A DNA stretch of 7,817 nt, from contig DOZA01000288.1 in NCBI GenBank assembly GCA_003518245.1, positions 1 to 7,817 of the forward strand, written 5' to 3'. Position 1 is the stretch's first letter, and each line of letters begins with the position of its first letter. The notes beneath the pieces were generated by a model. The model saw nothing but the letters and a program-made list of their open reading frames with translations, was not told the origin of the DNA and made no database searches. Positions 1-5,973 of this stretch are shown piece after piece. The translations under genes and the position numbers were made by a program. This DNA is from Bacteroidales bacterium (GTDB taxonomy: Bacteria > Bacteroidota > Bacteroidia > Bacteroidales > VadinHA17).

Positions 1-856
1 CCTGGAAGGGTGATGCGAACAGTTCAAGGTTACGTATGGTAAAACGATCAAGCCAGACATATTTATCTTCTTCTATCCTTGATATACCTGTTATATGGCC
101 AGTCTTTTCATGCTGGGTAATATCCAGGTAGTAAAGTATAGCTCCGGCTGCAATTATTGCATAATCGAGACCATGTATACCGAAACCTTTCAGCGAGCGT
201 GTACCAAAATGTTTAAGTAGCCTGTCATTTGCAGCATCAATCCTGAATATCCAGTCATCAAGTTTATAATTATAATATCTTGATCCGTATCTCTGCCTGT
301 AATCTTCTGTTTTACCTTTCTCAAAAAGCACCTCTTTGGGAGCGAAATTACTAAGCAGTTGATCAATATATGTATGTGAGCCCTCAGCAACGAGAAATTC
401 ACCGGTTGATATATCAAGAAAAGCAACTCCGCTTATTGTTTTATGTATATGTACTGCTGCCAGGAAGTTGTTTTCCTTGTTTTCTAATACATTATCATTC
501 AGGGATACACCGGGGGTAACCAGCTCGGTAATATCTCTCTTAACAATTTTTTTGGCAAGCTTGGGATCTTCAAGCTGTTCACAGATGGCCACCCTCTGTC
601 CGGCCCTTACAAGCTTTGGCAGGTAATTATCAAGTGCATGGTGTGGAAAACCCGCCAGCTCAACCCATGATGCGGCACCATTGGCCCGTCGTGTAAGTGT
701 TATACCCAGTATCTCGGATGAGCGGATGGCATCTTCTCCGAAGGTCTCATAAAAATCACCTACGCGAAAAAGCAAGATAGCATCAGGATGTTTTTCCTTG
801 ATGTTGTAGTATTGCTTCATCAGAGGCGTTTCGACATATTTTTTTGATCCCTTCAT
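1..856 (-). CDS. mutS: DNA mismatch repair protein MutS, N-terminal part (truncated by window edge)
   Basis: MutS recognises base mismatches and small loops and recruits MutL in an ATP-dependent way. I translated the strand from ATG at 856; it stays open for 285 codons to the window edge, about one third of the usual ~870-900 residues. The protein begins [17 protein letters not shown]. Residues 31-40 read [11 protein letters not shown]35-Y36-E37 match the Phe-x-Glu mismatch-reading motif of domain I (F36/E38 in E. coli). Further family blocks are [21 protein letters not shown] (about 69-89), AICEQLEDP just after it, and ELVTPGV, followed by the connector domain. The visible part ends near FTIRNLEL, the conserved entry to the lever/clamp region. 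The ATPase domain lies outside the window. The start fits Bacteroidota MutS and has no Shine-Dalgarno. The gene is divergent from the saccharopine dehydrogenase gene, with 185 bp between the starts. Confidence 0.96.
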   Translation of the reverse strand, partial: MKGSKKYVETPLMKQYYNIKEKHPDAILLFRVGDFYETFGEDAIRSSEILGITLTRRANGAASWVELAGFPHHALDNYLPKLVRAGQRVAICEQLEDPKLAKKIVKRDITELVTPGVSLNDNVLENKENNFLAAVHIHKTISGVAFLDISTGEFLVAEGSHTYIDQLLSNFAPKEVLFEKGKTEDYRQRYGSRYYNYKLDDWIFRIDAANDRLLKHFGTRSLKGFGIHGLDYAIIAAGAILYYLDITQHEKTGHITGISRIEEDKYVWLDRFTIRNLELFASPFQ

Positions 857-901
857 AATTATAATATAGCCGCTTAAATTATTCAATCTCTGCAGGCAAT
901 A

Positions 902-932
902 CAAATATACGATGATGAATGTTTTAAAGAAA
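902..932 (-). promoter_or_regulatory. Candidate Bacteroidota-type promoter for mutS
   Basis: On the minus strand TATATTTG (909 to 902) fully matches the Bacteroidota -7 element TAnnTTTG. TTTC (932 to 929) lies 19 bp upstream and matches three of four bases of the -33 element TTTG at the expected spacing. The predicted start site is around 895-897, leaving an untranslated leader of about 40 nt before the mutS ATG. Short motifs like these arise by chance in AT-rich DNA, so this is a position- and strand-supported guess. Confidence 0.5.
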
Positions 933-974
933 GGTCTCATCAATGATTATTCCAATAAAAACAAGCATCAATTA

Positions 975-1041
975 TTGAAAGTGAAAAATCTTATTTGTAT
1001 ATTCATCTCTTTAATTAACCGAATTAATTCTTTCACTTCAA
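975..1041 (+). promoter_or_regulatory. Inverted repeat in the leader of the saccharopine dehydrogenase gene
   Basis: TTGAAAGTGAAA (975-986) is complementary to TTTCACTTCAA (1031-1041) apart from one unpaired A. The right arm ends at the base just before the ATG at 1042. Inside lies a smaller inverted repeat, TTAATT (1011-1016) and AATTAA (1022-1027), around a 5-nt loop. If transcription starts upstream of 975, the two could nest into a hairpin that occludes the start codon region. I found no convincing TAnnTTTG promoter for this gene, and the low-complexity sequence makes chance pairing plausible. Confidence 0.3.
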
Positions 1042-2376
1042 ATGAATAAAGTACTAGTTTTAGGAGCCGGGATGGTTGCAAAACCCATAGTTGAATATCT
1101 TCTTGATAATGGTTTCAGTGTTAATCTTGCAAGCAGGACAGTATCAAAATCTGAGGAGATAATTAAGAACCACCCTAATGGGAAAGCTATCGCACTGAAG
1201 GTTGCTGATAAGGAAGCCCTTATTGCACTTATAAAAGATGCAGACCTTACAGTCAGTCTATTGCCATACAAATTCCATGTCGAGGTAGCAAAGATATGCC
1301 TTGAATATGGAAAACCAATGGTTACCACTTCCTATGTTAAGAAAGAGATGCAGGACCTGGATGAACAGGCCAGGGGCAAAGGAGTTATACTGCTTAATGA
1401 GATAGGCCTGGACCCGGGTATTGATCATATGTCAGCCATGAGAATTATTGATGCAGTAAAAGGTAAAGGCGGGAAGATTGAAAAATTCTACTCTCTTTGT
1501 GGTGCTCTTCCTGCACCTGAAGCCGCAGATAATCCATTCAAATATAAGTTTTCATGGAGCCCGAGAGGAGTGATACTGGCAAGCAAAAATGATGCTCTGT
1601 ATCTTAAAGATGGGGAACAGGTTGCCATTAATCCCAAAGATCTTTTTAAGGATATCTTTCCTTTTACTTTTAAAGGGCTTAGTGATTTTATTGTATACCC
1701 TAACCGCGACTCAATAAGCTATATCGACATATATGGCCTTGAGGGCATCAGCACTATTTACCGTGGCACTTTCAGGTATAAGGGATGGTGCGAAAGCCTG
1801 GATGCGATGAAAACCCTTGACCTGCTAAGTGATAAAGATGATAACTATTCAGGAATGAAATATTCCGATCTGATCAGGAACAGTATAAAGAAAAGTGAAG
1901 GATCATTACAGGAACAGACAGCATCATACCTGGGGATAGATGTAGATGCCATAGCCATACAATCACTTGAATGGCTTGGTTTGTTCAATGATACAAGAAT
2001 ACCGGATAATTACAGGACTGCTTTTGATATTATCGCTGATCTGATGCTAAGCAAAATGATGCTGGGCAAGAACGAGCGTGATATAATAGCTTTACAGCAT
2101 CTTTTCCTTGCCTGTTATGAAGATGGCAGCAGAGAGGTTATAAGCTCCAGGATGGTGGACTATGGTACACCGGCAACTGACACCTCCATATCCCGTACTG
2201 TTGCTTTACCTGCTGCAATAGCCGTAAAGCTCATTCTCGAGAAAAAGATAACCATTACCGGTGTTCACAGGCCGGTAAAGAAAGAGATATATGAGCCTGT
2301 ATTAGATGAACTTGAGACAATGGGTATTAAGATGGAGGAAGAATTCGGACTTCCTGAATCTGAAATGATAAGTTAG
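1042..2376 (+). CDS. Saccharopine dehydrogenase, L-glutamate-forming (Lys9-type)
   Basis: Enzymes of this family interconvert saccharopine and 2-aminoadipate semialdehyde plus glutamate with NAD(P) (EC 1.5.1.9/1.5.1.10). The 444-residue protein is almost the length of yeast Lys9 (446) and is collinear with it as I remember that sequence. The Rossmann fold opens with LVLGAGMVAKP (5-15, GxGxxA). Other shared blocks are NEIGLDPGIDHM (119-130), CGALPAPEAADNP (153-165), KFSWSPRGV (169-177), YPNRDS (219-224), RGTFRYKGWCE (241-251), WLGLF (311-315) and ERDIIALQH (345-353). No signal peptide or membrane segment is seen, so it should be cytosolic. There is no fused lysine-ketoglutarate reductase domain, and no partner enzyme lies in the window. 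Bacteroidota normally make lysine through diaminopimelate, so a role in lysine breakdown is inferred rather than shown. ATG at 1042 has no Shine-Dalgarno but is the first start before the Rossmann motif. The TAG stop overlaps the stop of the facing methyltransferase gene. Confidence 0.93.
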   Translation: MNKVLVLGAGMVAKPIVEYLLDNGFSVNLASRTVSKSEEIIKNHPNGKAIALKVADKEALIALIKDADLTVSLLPYKFHVEVAKICLEYGKPMVTTSYVKKEMQDLDEQARGKGVILLNEIGLDPGIDHMSAMRIIDAVKGKGGKIEKFYSLCGALPAPEAADNPFKYKFSWSPRGVILASKNDALYLKDGEQVAINPKDLFKDIFPFTFKGLSDFIVYPNRDSISYIDIYGLEGISTIYRGTFRYKGWCESLDAMKTLDLLSDKDDNYSGMKYSDLIRNSIKKSEGSLQEQTASYLGIDVDAIAIQSLEWLGLFNDTRIPDNYRTAFDIIADLMLSKMMLGKNERDIIALQHLFLACYEDGSREVISSRMVDYGTPATDTSISRTVALPAAIAVKLILEKKITITGVHRPVKKEIYEPVLDELETMGIKMEEEFGLPESEMIS

Positions 2377-3074
2377 AAATTAAGATAATAAGCAGAGGTT
2401 AACTTTTTATAGGCCACTGTATACTGATGTCGTTTTCCCGATTCAATAGTAAGGAATGATTGATGCATTTCTTTTTTCACCCGGCTGAATTCCATCAGTA
2501 TCCTTTTTACCGGTGAGGAAGGAAGAGGTTTTACTTTAAGCATCTTATTACAATACAATCCAAATTCAGAGGCATCAGCAATAAACAGTGCTGCCCCGGT
2601 ATATGGTAACACAAGGCAGAAGGTCCCTTCTCCCGATAATAACCTTTCTACTGCTTTTAATAAATCTCGGGGATTAAGATTGATATCATGCCTGGCCCGC
2701 CCAAGTCGCTCATCCTTATTTTTAAGTGAGTTACTGAAAAAGGGAGGATTGGAAACGATAAGATCAAAGGTCCTGGCCGGTAAATAATCCTGTATTGATG
2801 TGTTTACCAGTCTGATTCTTTTATGCCATGGACTATTATTGACATTTAATAAGGCTTCCTCATAAGAGGTTTTATCAGCCTCAACAGCCACTATATCACA
2901 TTCTGTCCTCTGGCCAAGCATAAGTGCCAGCAGTCCTGTTCCGGTCCCAATATCAAGTATGTTACCGGCAGAGGATGCATCAGCCCATGCTCCGAGCAAT
3001 ACACCGTCGGTACCCACTTTAAAAGCAGATCTTTCCTGATTTATCCTGAACTGTTTAAAATCGAAGTATTTCAT
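2373..3074 (-). CDS. trmN6: tRNA1(Val) (adenine37-N6)-methyltransferase, TrmN6/YfiC family
   Basis: This is an S-adenosylmethionine-dependent N6-adenine methyltransferase. The E. coli homologue YfiC methylates A37 next to the anticodon of tRNA1(Val). The protein has 233 residues, close to the family's usual ~235-250. The opening FKQFRINQERSAFKVGTDGV (6-25) is typical of the family. DIGTGTGLLAL (41-51) is the SAM-binding motif I. NPPF (109-112) is the catalytic motif IV of N6-adenine and N5-glutamine methyltransferases, and ARHD (127-130) follows as in YfiC. It is a cytosolic enzyme without membrane segments. Its ATG lies one base after the stop of the DUF2400 gene, so translation is probably coupled. 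It is the last gene of the tatA-led cluster. Its TAA stop overlaps the convergent TAG stop, leaving no room for a terminator between the genes. The exact tRNA substrate in this organism is inferred by homology. Confidence 0.92.
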   Translation of the reverse strand: MKYFDFKQFRINQERSAFKVGTDGVLLGAWADASSAGNILDIGTGTGLLALMLGQRTECDIVAVEADKTSYEEALLNVNNSPWHKRIRLVNTSIQDYLPARTFDLIVSNPPFFSNSLKNKDERLGRARHDINLNPRDLLKAVERLLSGEGTFCLVLPYTGAALFIADASEFGLYCNKMLKVKPLPSSPVKRILMEFSRVKKEMHQSFLTIESGKRHQYTVAYKKLTSAYYLNF

Positions 3075-3075
3075 A

Positions 3076-3867
3076 CTAGAAGTTCTCTATTATACCCAGG
3101 CCGAAAAGTGAAAAGTCATATTTAACAGGGTCATCAGCATCAAATTCACGTAATGTGGATGTAAGTTCTTCTACCGCTTTCCAGTCGTCCTGCTTACGTG
3201 AGAGAAGTTCAAGTTTACGGGATGTATTACCGGTATGAAAATCCAGCGGTATATACAGAACAGATTTATCAATCTTTTTCCATATTCCAAAGTCAACACC
3301 GTGGCTGTCATCTCTAACCATCCACCTGAAAAACATATTTAACCTTTTACCGGCTGCTCCCCTTGAGATATCAGCAAAATGTTTGAGTGTCCTATTATTA
3401 TGAGGTATGCTGAAAAACTCATCCCGTAAGCTGATAATAGCTTCCTTCCAGCTTCTACCATTATTTAGACGACTAACAATAACATCCTCCATGCTGTCAT
3501 ACCTGGTATAGATATTTTTCAGCCCCTGCATGAATGTTCGGCAGTCATTACCATTGAATGTGCGGTAATAGAATTTTTCTATCTTATCCAGGCTGCTGCT
3601 ACATATATTCATAATATAATCATGAGGACTCTGTCCCATGAGATTCATAAGGTTATTAGCTGAGTTAATGATCAGGTCTCGTCTTCCCCAGGCTATTGTA
3701 GCAGTCAAAAATCCTGATATTTCAATATCCTGCTTCAGGCTATATTTATGTGGTACTGATACAGGATCTTTTTCTATAAATGAAGGATTATTAAACTGTT
3801 CATATTTCAATTCAAGGAAATCCTTCATCTCGTCATATGAGAACTTCTTTTTCCAGGAATCACCCAT
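3076..3867 (-). CDS. TIGR02757/DUF2400 family protein; possible HhH-GPD-like fold
   Basis: The 263-residue protein carries the hallmark blocks of the uncharacterised TIGR02757 (DUF2400) family: [16 protein letters not shown] (51-66), [15 protein letters not shown] (173-187), GVDFGIW (190-196), [14 protein letters not shown] (206-219) and [16 protein letters not shown] (243-258). No function is established as far as I know. By eye the blocks follow the order of HhH-GPD DNA glycosylases: an N-terminal helix like LLIAVLLSAQ of Nth, then G170...K174..N177 resembling GVGRKTAN (catalytic Lys), then LDFH (208-211) resembling VDTH (catalytic Asp). This is inference; the Lys-Asp spacing is 35 residues, against 18 in E. 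coli Nth, and no FeS cysteine cluster is seen. No signal or membrane segment is present. The gene overlaps the end of the upstream ABC ATPase gene by 8 bp and ends 1 bp before trmN6, so it is translated from within the operon. Confidence 0.92.
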   Translation of the reverse strand: MGDSWKKKFSYDEMKDFLELKYEQFNNPSFIEKDPVSVPHKYSLKQDIEISGFLTATIAWGRRDLIINSANNLMNLMGQSPHDYIMNICSSSLDKIEKFYYRTFNGNDCRTFMQGLKNIYTRYDSMEDVIVSRLNNGRSWKEAIISLRDEFFSIPHNNRTLKHFADISRGAAGKRLNMFFRWMVRDDSHGVDFGIWKKIDKSVLYIPLDFHTGNTSRKLELLSRKQDDWKAVEELTSTLREFDADDPVKYDFSLFGLGIIENF

Positions 3868-4516
3868 TGAATATTATTCCATCTTTAATTTCTATCTTCC
3901 TGTCTGACATCCCCGACAATTCCCTGTCATGAGTAACGATAACTATGGTCTGCCCGAATTTATCCCTGAGGTCAAAAAATAGTCTGTGTAATTCCTGTTT
4001 GTTTTCCGTATCAAGGTTACCCGATGGCTCATCAGCAAGTATAAGACCCGGGTCATTTATCAATGCCCTTGCAACTGCTACTCTTTGTTGCTCTCCCCCG
4101 CTCAGCTCAGATGGTTTATGTTCCAATCTCTCCTTGAGGCCCAGGAATTCAAGTATCTGTTTAGCTCTTTTTTCTGATTCCTGCTTTGATTTACCTGCTA
4201 TATAAGCCGGTATACATACGTTTTCCAGGGCCGTGAATTCCGGTAATAGCTGGTGAAACTGAAAAACAAATCCTATCTGCTCATTTCTGAATTTTGATAA
4301 TTGTTTTTCATTCAGTTTATTAAGCAGGGTATTATTATAGTGTATGGTTCCTGAATCAGCTTTATCCAGGGTGCCGAGTATCTGGAGAAGTGTAGTCTTA
4401 CCAGCTCCGCTTGGACCTACAATAGCAACAATTTCACTCTTTTTTATATCAAGGTTTATACCTTTCAGCACCTTAAGGTCACCAAATGATTTTACTATTT
4501 CGGTTGCTTTTATCAT
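3860..4516 (-). CDS. ABC transporter ATP-binding protein, LolD/MacB-type
   Basis: This cytoplasmic ATPase subunit belongs to the LolD/MacB/FtsE branch of ABC transporters, which power lipoprotein release or mechanotransmission by partner membrane proteins. Counted from ATG at 4516 the protein has 218 residues. It shows Walker [10 protein letters not shown] (34-42), Q-loop [18 protein letters not shown] (83-100), signature LSGGEQQR (138-145), Walker B LILADEP (158-164), D-loop SGNLD (165-169) and switch His in VTHD (194-197). All catalytic residues are present. [16 protein letters not shown] is typical of LolD. LolC/LolE-like permeases would be needed for activity and none lies in the window, so lipoprotein export is likely but not proven. 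The stop overlaps the next start by 8 bp. A TTG two codons upstream (4522) has better spacing from a GGAGG; I preferred ATG because [11 protein letters not shown] is the usual beginning of the family. Confidence 0.93.
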   Translation of the reverse strand: MIKATEIVKSFGDLKVLKGINLDIKKSEIVAIVGPSGAGKTTLLQILGTLDKADSGTIHYNNTLLNKLNEKQLSKFRNEQIGFVFQFHQLLPEFTALENVCIPAYIAGKSKQESEKRAKQILEFLGLKERLEHKPSELSGGEQQRVAVARALINDPGLILADEPSGNLDTENKQELHRLFFDLRDKFGQTIVIVTHDRELSGMSDRKIEIKDGIIFNG

Positions 4517-4531
4517 AAACAAAAATTAAGG

Positions 4532-4536
4532 CCTCC
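4532..4536 (-). promoter_or_regulatory. Unusual Shine-Dalgarno GGAGG upstream of the LolD-type gene
   Basis: A GGAGG sits at 4536-4532 on the minus strand. It lies 15 nt before ATG 4516 but 9 nt before the in-frame TTG at 4522-4520. Most genes in this window lack such a motif. It therefore either supports the TTG start (protein beginning MFMIKATE) or is incidental. Confidence 0.4.
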
Positions 4537-4539
4537 ATC

Positions 4540-5469
4540 TCATGTAGTAAAGAAAACAATATAAATATAACTTAAATATACCAGTGCCAAAAATATTCCT
4601 TTCCAGCGGCGCATGCTTGATTTAGCTGAGGGTATTATCATAAGTATTAGCGCTATAATTATTCCCATCATCCAGTAAATATCTGACTTGAAATTGGAAT
4701 CATTTATACTAAAAGGCTTTACTGAAGCAGTTATGCCCAAGATAGCAAGAATATTAAAAATATTAGAGCCAACTATATTGCCTATTGATAAACCATTCTC
4801 TTTTCTGATACCGGCTATCACTGATGTGGTCATTTCGGGCAGGCTGGTGCCTACTGCTATGATTGAAACAGATATTATCCTATCGCTGATTCCCATCATT
4901 GAGGCAATTGTACTTGCACTTTTCACGAGCATATTGGCTCCAGCTGCCAGTCCCAGGCATGAGATTATGATAATGACAATAGACAGTGCAAGTGAATATC
5001 GTAATTCTGGCTCAGAATCAATGTATTCTTTTTTATCATTTCTTACTGACCTGTAGATGTATGCTACCAGCAATACGACAAGTATAATACCTTCTATTTG
5101 ACTTAATCTCATATCGATCAAAAAAATGAAAAGTACCACACCTGTACCTGCCATTATTATCATATCATCAATGATCTCCTTCCGTTTAACAACAAAGGGG
5201 CTTATTATAACTGTCAGTGCCAGCACAACTCCCATATTTGATATATTACTTCCGATAACATTGCCTATGGATATATCAGGATACCCTTCAAGAGCAGCGT
5301 TGAGGCTAACCACCAGTTCGGGTGATGATGTACCTAAAGAAACAACTGTCAGTCCCACTACCATGGGAGAAAGCCTGAAATGTCCTGCAAGACTCACTCC
5401 TCCACGCACCAGGAACTCTCCGCCAAGAAGCAGCAATGCCAGCCCTGCAATAAGCATCACATATGTCAT
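4540..5469 (-). CDS. Calcium/sodium antiporter, CaCA family (YrbG-like)
   Basis: This inner-membrane cation antiporter of the Ca2+:cation antiporter superfamily is predicted to exchange Ca2+ for Na+ or H+. The 309-residue protein has about ten hydrophobic segments arranged as two inverted halves. Each half carries the superfamily's ion-binding alpha repeat. Alpha-1 is GLTVVSLGTSSPE (39-51) with GNVIGSN (69-75), and alpha-2 is SIIAVGTSLPEMTTS (202-216) with GNIVGSN (230-236). The acidic residues E51 and E212 fall in the conserved S(S/L)PE positions. A charged cytoplasmic loop lies around 140-155. Length and pattern match E. coli YrbG (about 325 residues) and archaeal NCX. ATG at 5469 is 34 bp after tatA, and the stop is 23 bp before the LolD-type gene, consistent with one transcript. 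Ion specificity cannot be read from sequence alone. Confidence 0.93.
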   Translation of the reverse strand: MTYVMLIAGLALLLLGGEFLVRGGVSLAGHFRLSPMVVGLTVVSLGTSSPELVVSLNAALEGYPDISIGNVIGSNISNMGVVLALTVIISPFVVKRKEIIDDMIIMAGTGVVLFIFLIDMRLSQIEGIILVVLLVAYIYRSVRNDKKEYIDSEPELRYSLALSIVIIIISCLGLAAGANMLVKSASTIASMMGISDRIISVSIIAVGTSLPEMTTSVIAGIRKENGLSIGNIVGSNIFNILAILGITASVKPFSINDSNFKSDIYWMMGIIIALILMIIPSAKSSMRRWKGIFLALVYLSYIYIVFFTT

Positions 5470-5503
5470 CCGGAAAATTGTATTAAGGTAAGAAAGGATA
5501 TCA

Positions 5504-5737
5504 TCAGCCTTTTAAGTTCTTGTTTACCGTATCTGACATATCTTTGATGTCATTCTGAACTTCTTTTGTGCTTTCGTCGAATTCCTTCTTAATATCATCT
5601 GTTGCTATCCTGAATTCGCGCATGCCTTTCCCCAGGCCCTTAGCTATATTAGGAATTTTTTTTGCCCCGAACAATACCAGAGCAACAACCATAATGATAA
5701 ATATTTCCTGTCCGCTGATGAATAAATAAGTTGTCAT
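5504..5737 (-). CDS. tatA: Twin-arginine translocase subunit TatA/TatE
   Basis: TatA oligomerises with TatC in the inner membrane to move folded proteins with twin-arginine signals. The 77-residue protein has a short periplasmic N-terminus and one membrane helix (about 9-23, with polar E11 near its start). The family hinge is LFGAKKIP (22-29), followed by the amphipathic helix AKGLGKGMREF (32-42). The tail (about 45-77) is charged and lysine- and aspartate-rich. It is short, as in typical TatA, with no sign of the longer TatB tail. No tatC is in the window. It is the first gene of the five-gene minus-strand cluster. The start at 5737 is supported by the position of the membrane helix and by a TAAATTTG element 24 bp upstream. 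Confidence 0.95.
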   Translation of the reverse strand: MTTYLFISGQEIFIIMVVALVLFGAKKIPNIAKGLGKGMREFRIATDDIKKEFDESTKEVQNDIKDMSDTVNKNLKG

Positions 5738-5761
5738 ATCCAGACCTTATTTCTAACAATG

Positions 5762-5769
5762 CAAATTTA
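5762..5769 (-). promoter_or_regulatory. Candidate -7 promoter element of the tatA operon
   Basis: TAAATTTG read on the minus strand from 5769 to 5762 fully matches the Bacteroidota -7 element TAnnTTTG. It would give a leader of roughly 20 nt before the tatA ATG. No TTTG appears at the usual 17-23 bp upstream; that position falls inside the AATATTGG tandem repeat. The promoter would thus sit at the edge of the structured intergenic island. Confidence 0.45.
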
Positions 5770-5775
5770 GTAAGA

Positions 5776-5799
5776 AATATTGGAATATTTGAATATTGG
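5776..5799. repeat. Tandem 8-bp repeat, three copies of AATATTGG-like unit
   Basis: The unit AATATTGG occurs at 5776-5783, as AATATTTG at 5784-5791 and again as AATATTGG at 5792-5799, head to tail with no spacer. Two decayed copies in the same orientation, AATACTGG (5877-5884) and AATACCCA (5885-5892), lie beyond hairpins A and B, so the unit brackets them. The first block also occupies the -33 region of the candidate tatA promoter. Confidence 0.8.
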
Positions 5800-5809
5800 A
5801 ACCGAGAAT

Positions 5810-5836
5810 CCCGAGTTTGCTGAAAGCAAGCGAGGG
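5810..5836. repeat. Hairpin A of the secDF-tatA intergenic island
   Basis: A 7-bp stem (5815-5821 with 5825-5831, one G-T wobble) closes a 3-nt GAA loop. On its outer side GA (5813-5814) faces GA (5832-5833), which would form tandem sheared G-A pairs in RNA. Beyond that CCC (5810-5812) pairs with GGG (5834-5836). An outer CGAG (5803-5806) can pair with CTCG (5844-5847). No U-tract follows on either strand, so it does not look like an intrinsic terminator. Confidence 0.6.
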
Positions 5837-5852
5837 AGACGGGCTCGACGAA

Positions 5853-5871
5853 ACCCTGCGTTAAGCAGGGT
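5853..5871. repeat. Hairpin B of the secDF-tatA intergenic island
   Basis: ACCCTGC (5853-5859) pairs perfectly with GCAGGGT (5865-5871) around a GTTAA loop. CTC (5844-5846) and GAG (5872-5874) could extend it across a one-sided 6-nt bulge, in competition with the outer pairing of hairpin A. Neither strand shows a following T-run of terminator length. Confidence 0.65.
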
Positions 5872-5891
5872 GAGTCAATACTGGAATACCC

Positions 5892-5933
5892 AGAGGCTGA
5901 AACGCGGAACCGGAAACCTGTTCCTCAGCCTTT
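5892..5933. repeat. Hairpin C, long bulged stem-loop
   Basis: Positions 5892-5900 pair with 5925-5933 (nine pairs, one of them G-T; core GGCTGA/TCAGCC). A one-sided AACGC bulge (5901-5905) follows. Then GGAAC (5906-5910) pairs with GTTCC (5920-5924), a C-T mismatch intervenes, and GG/CC closes an AAA loop (5914-5916). This is about 16 pairs in 42 nt and is the strongest structure in the island. On the plus strand it runs into TTTCCTTGTCT, a weak pyrimidine tract that is not enough to call a terminator. Confidence 0.7.
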
Positions 5934-5952
5934 CCTTGTCTGCCGTAGCATG

Positions 5953-5973
5953 TCGTGGGTTTGCACCCCACGA
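5953..5973. repeat. Hairpin D, 18 bp downstream of the secDF stop
   Basis: TCGTGGG (5953-5959) pairs perfectly with CCCACGA (5967-5973) around a 7-nt loop. CCG (5943-5945) and CGG (5977-5979) may pair further out. In a secDF transcript this is the first structure after the stop codon and could protect the 3' end. On the minus strand it is followed by CATGCTACGG, with no U-tract, so a Rho-independent terminator is not supported. Confidence 0.6.

Noticed and set aside
190..426. Minus-strand frame of 78 codons within mutS
   Set aside because: It overlaps the clearly coding MutS frame on the same strand and has no recognisable features.
990..997. CTTATTTG as a promoter -7 element for the saccharopine dehydrogenase gene
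   Set aside because: It keeps only the TTTG half of TAnnTTTG, and no TTTG lies at the proper upstream distance.
1038..1328. Antisense frame of 96 codons at the start of the saccharopine dehydrogenase gene
   Set aside because: It is fully antisense to conserved coding sequence and looks like the reverse of the Rossmann region.
4688..5491. Two plus-strand frames opposite the antiporter gene
   Set aside because: They are antisense to a well-supported CaCA transporter; apparent hydrophobicity comes from reading membrane-helix codons backwards.
5776..5892. CRISPR-like array
   Set aside because: The repeats are 8 bp and tandem without spacers, and no cas gene is near.
5801..5933. Known RNAs in the island: tRNA, SRP RNA, 6S RNA, tmRNA, hammerhead ribozyme
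   Set aside because: There is no T-loop GGTTCGA-type block, no SRP tetraloop domain, no 6S-like long bubble helix, no tmRNA acceptor end, and no CTGATGA core on either strand despite a CGAAAC stretch.
5953..5973. Hairpin D as the intrinsic terminator of secDF
   Set aside because: The stem is good, but on the secDF strand it is followed by CATGCTACGG rather than a T-run.
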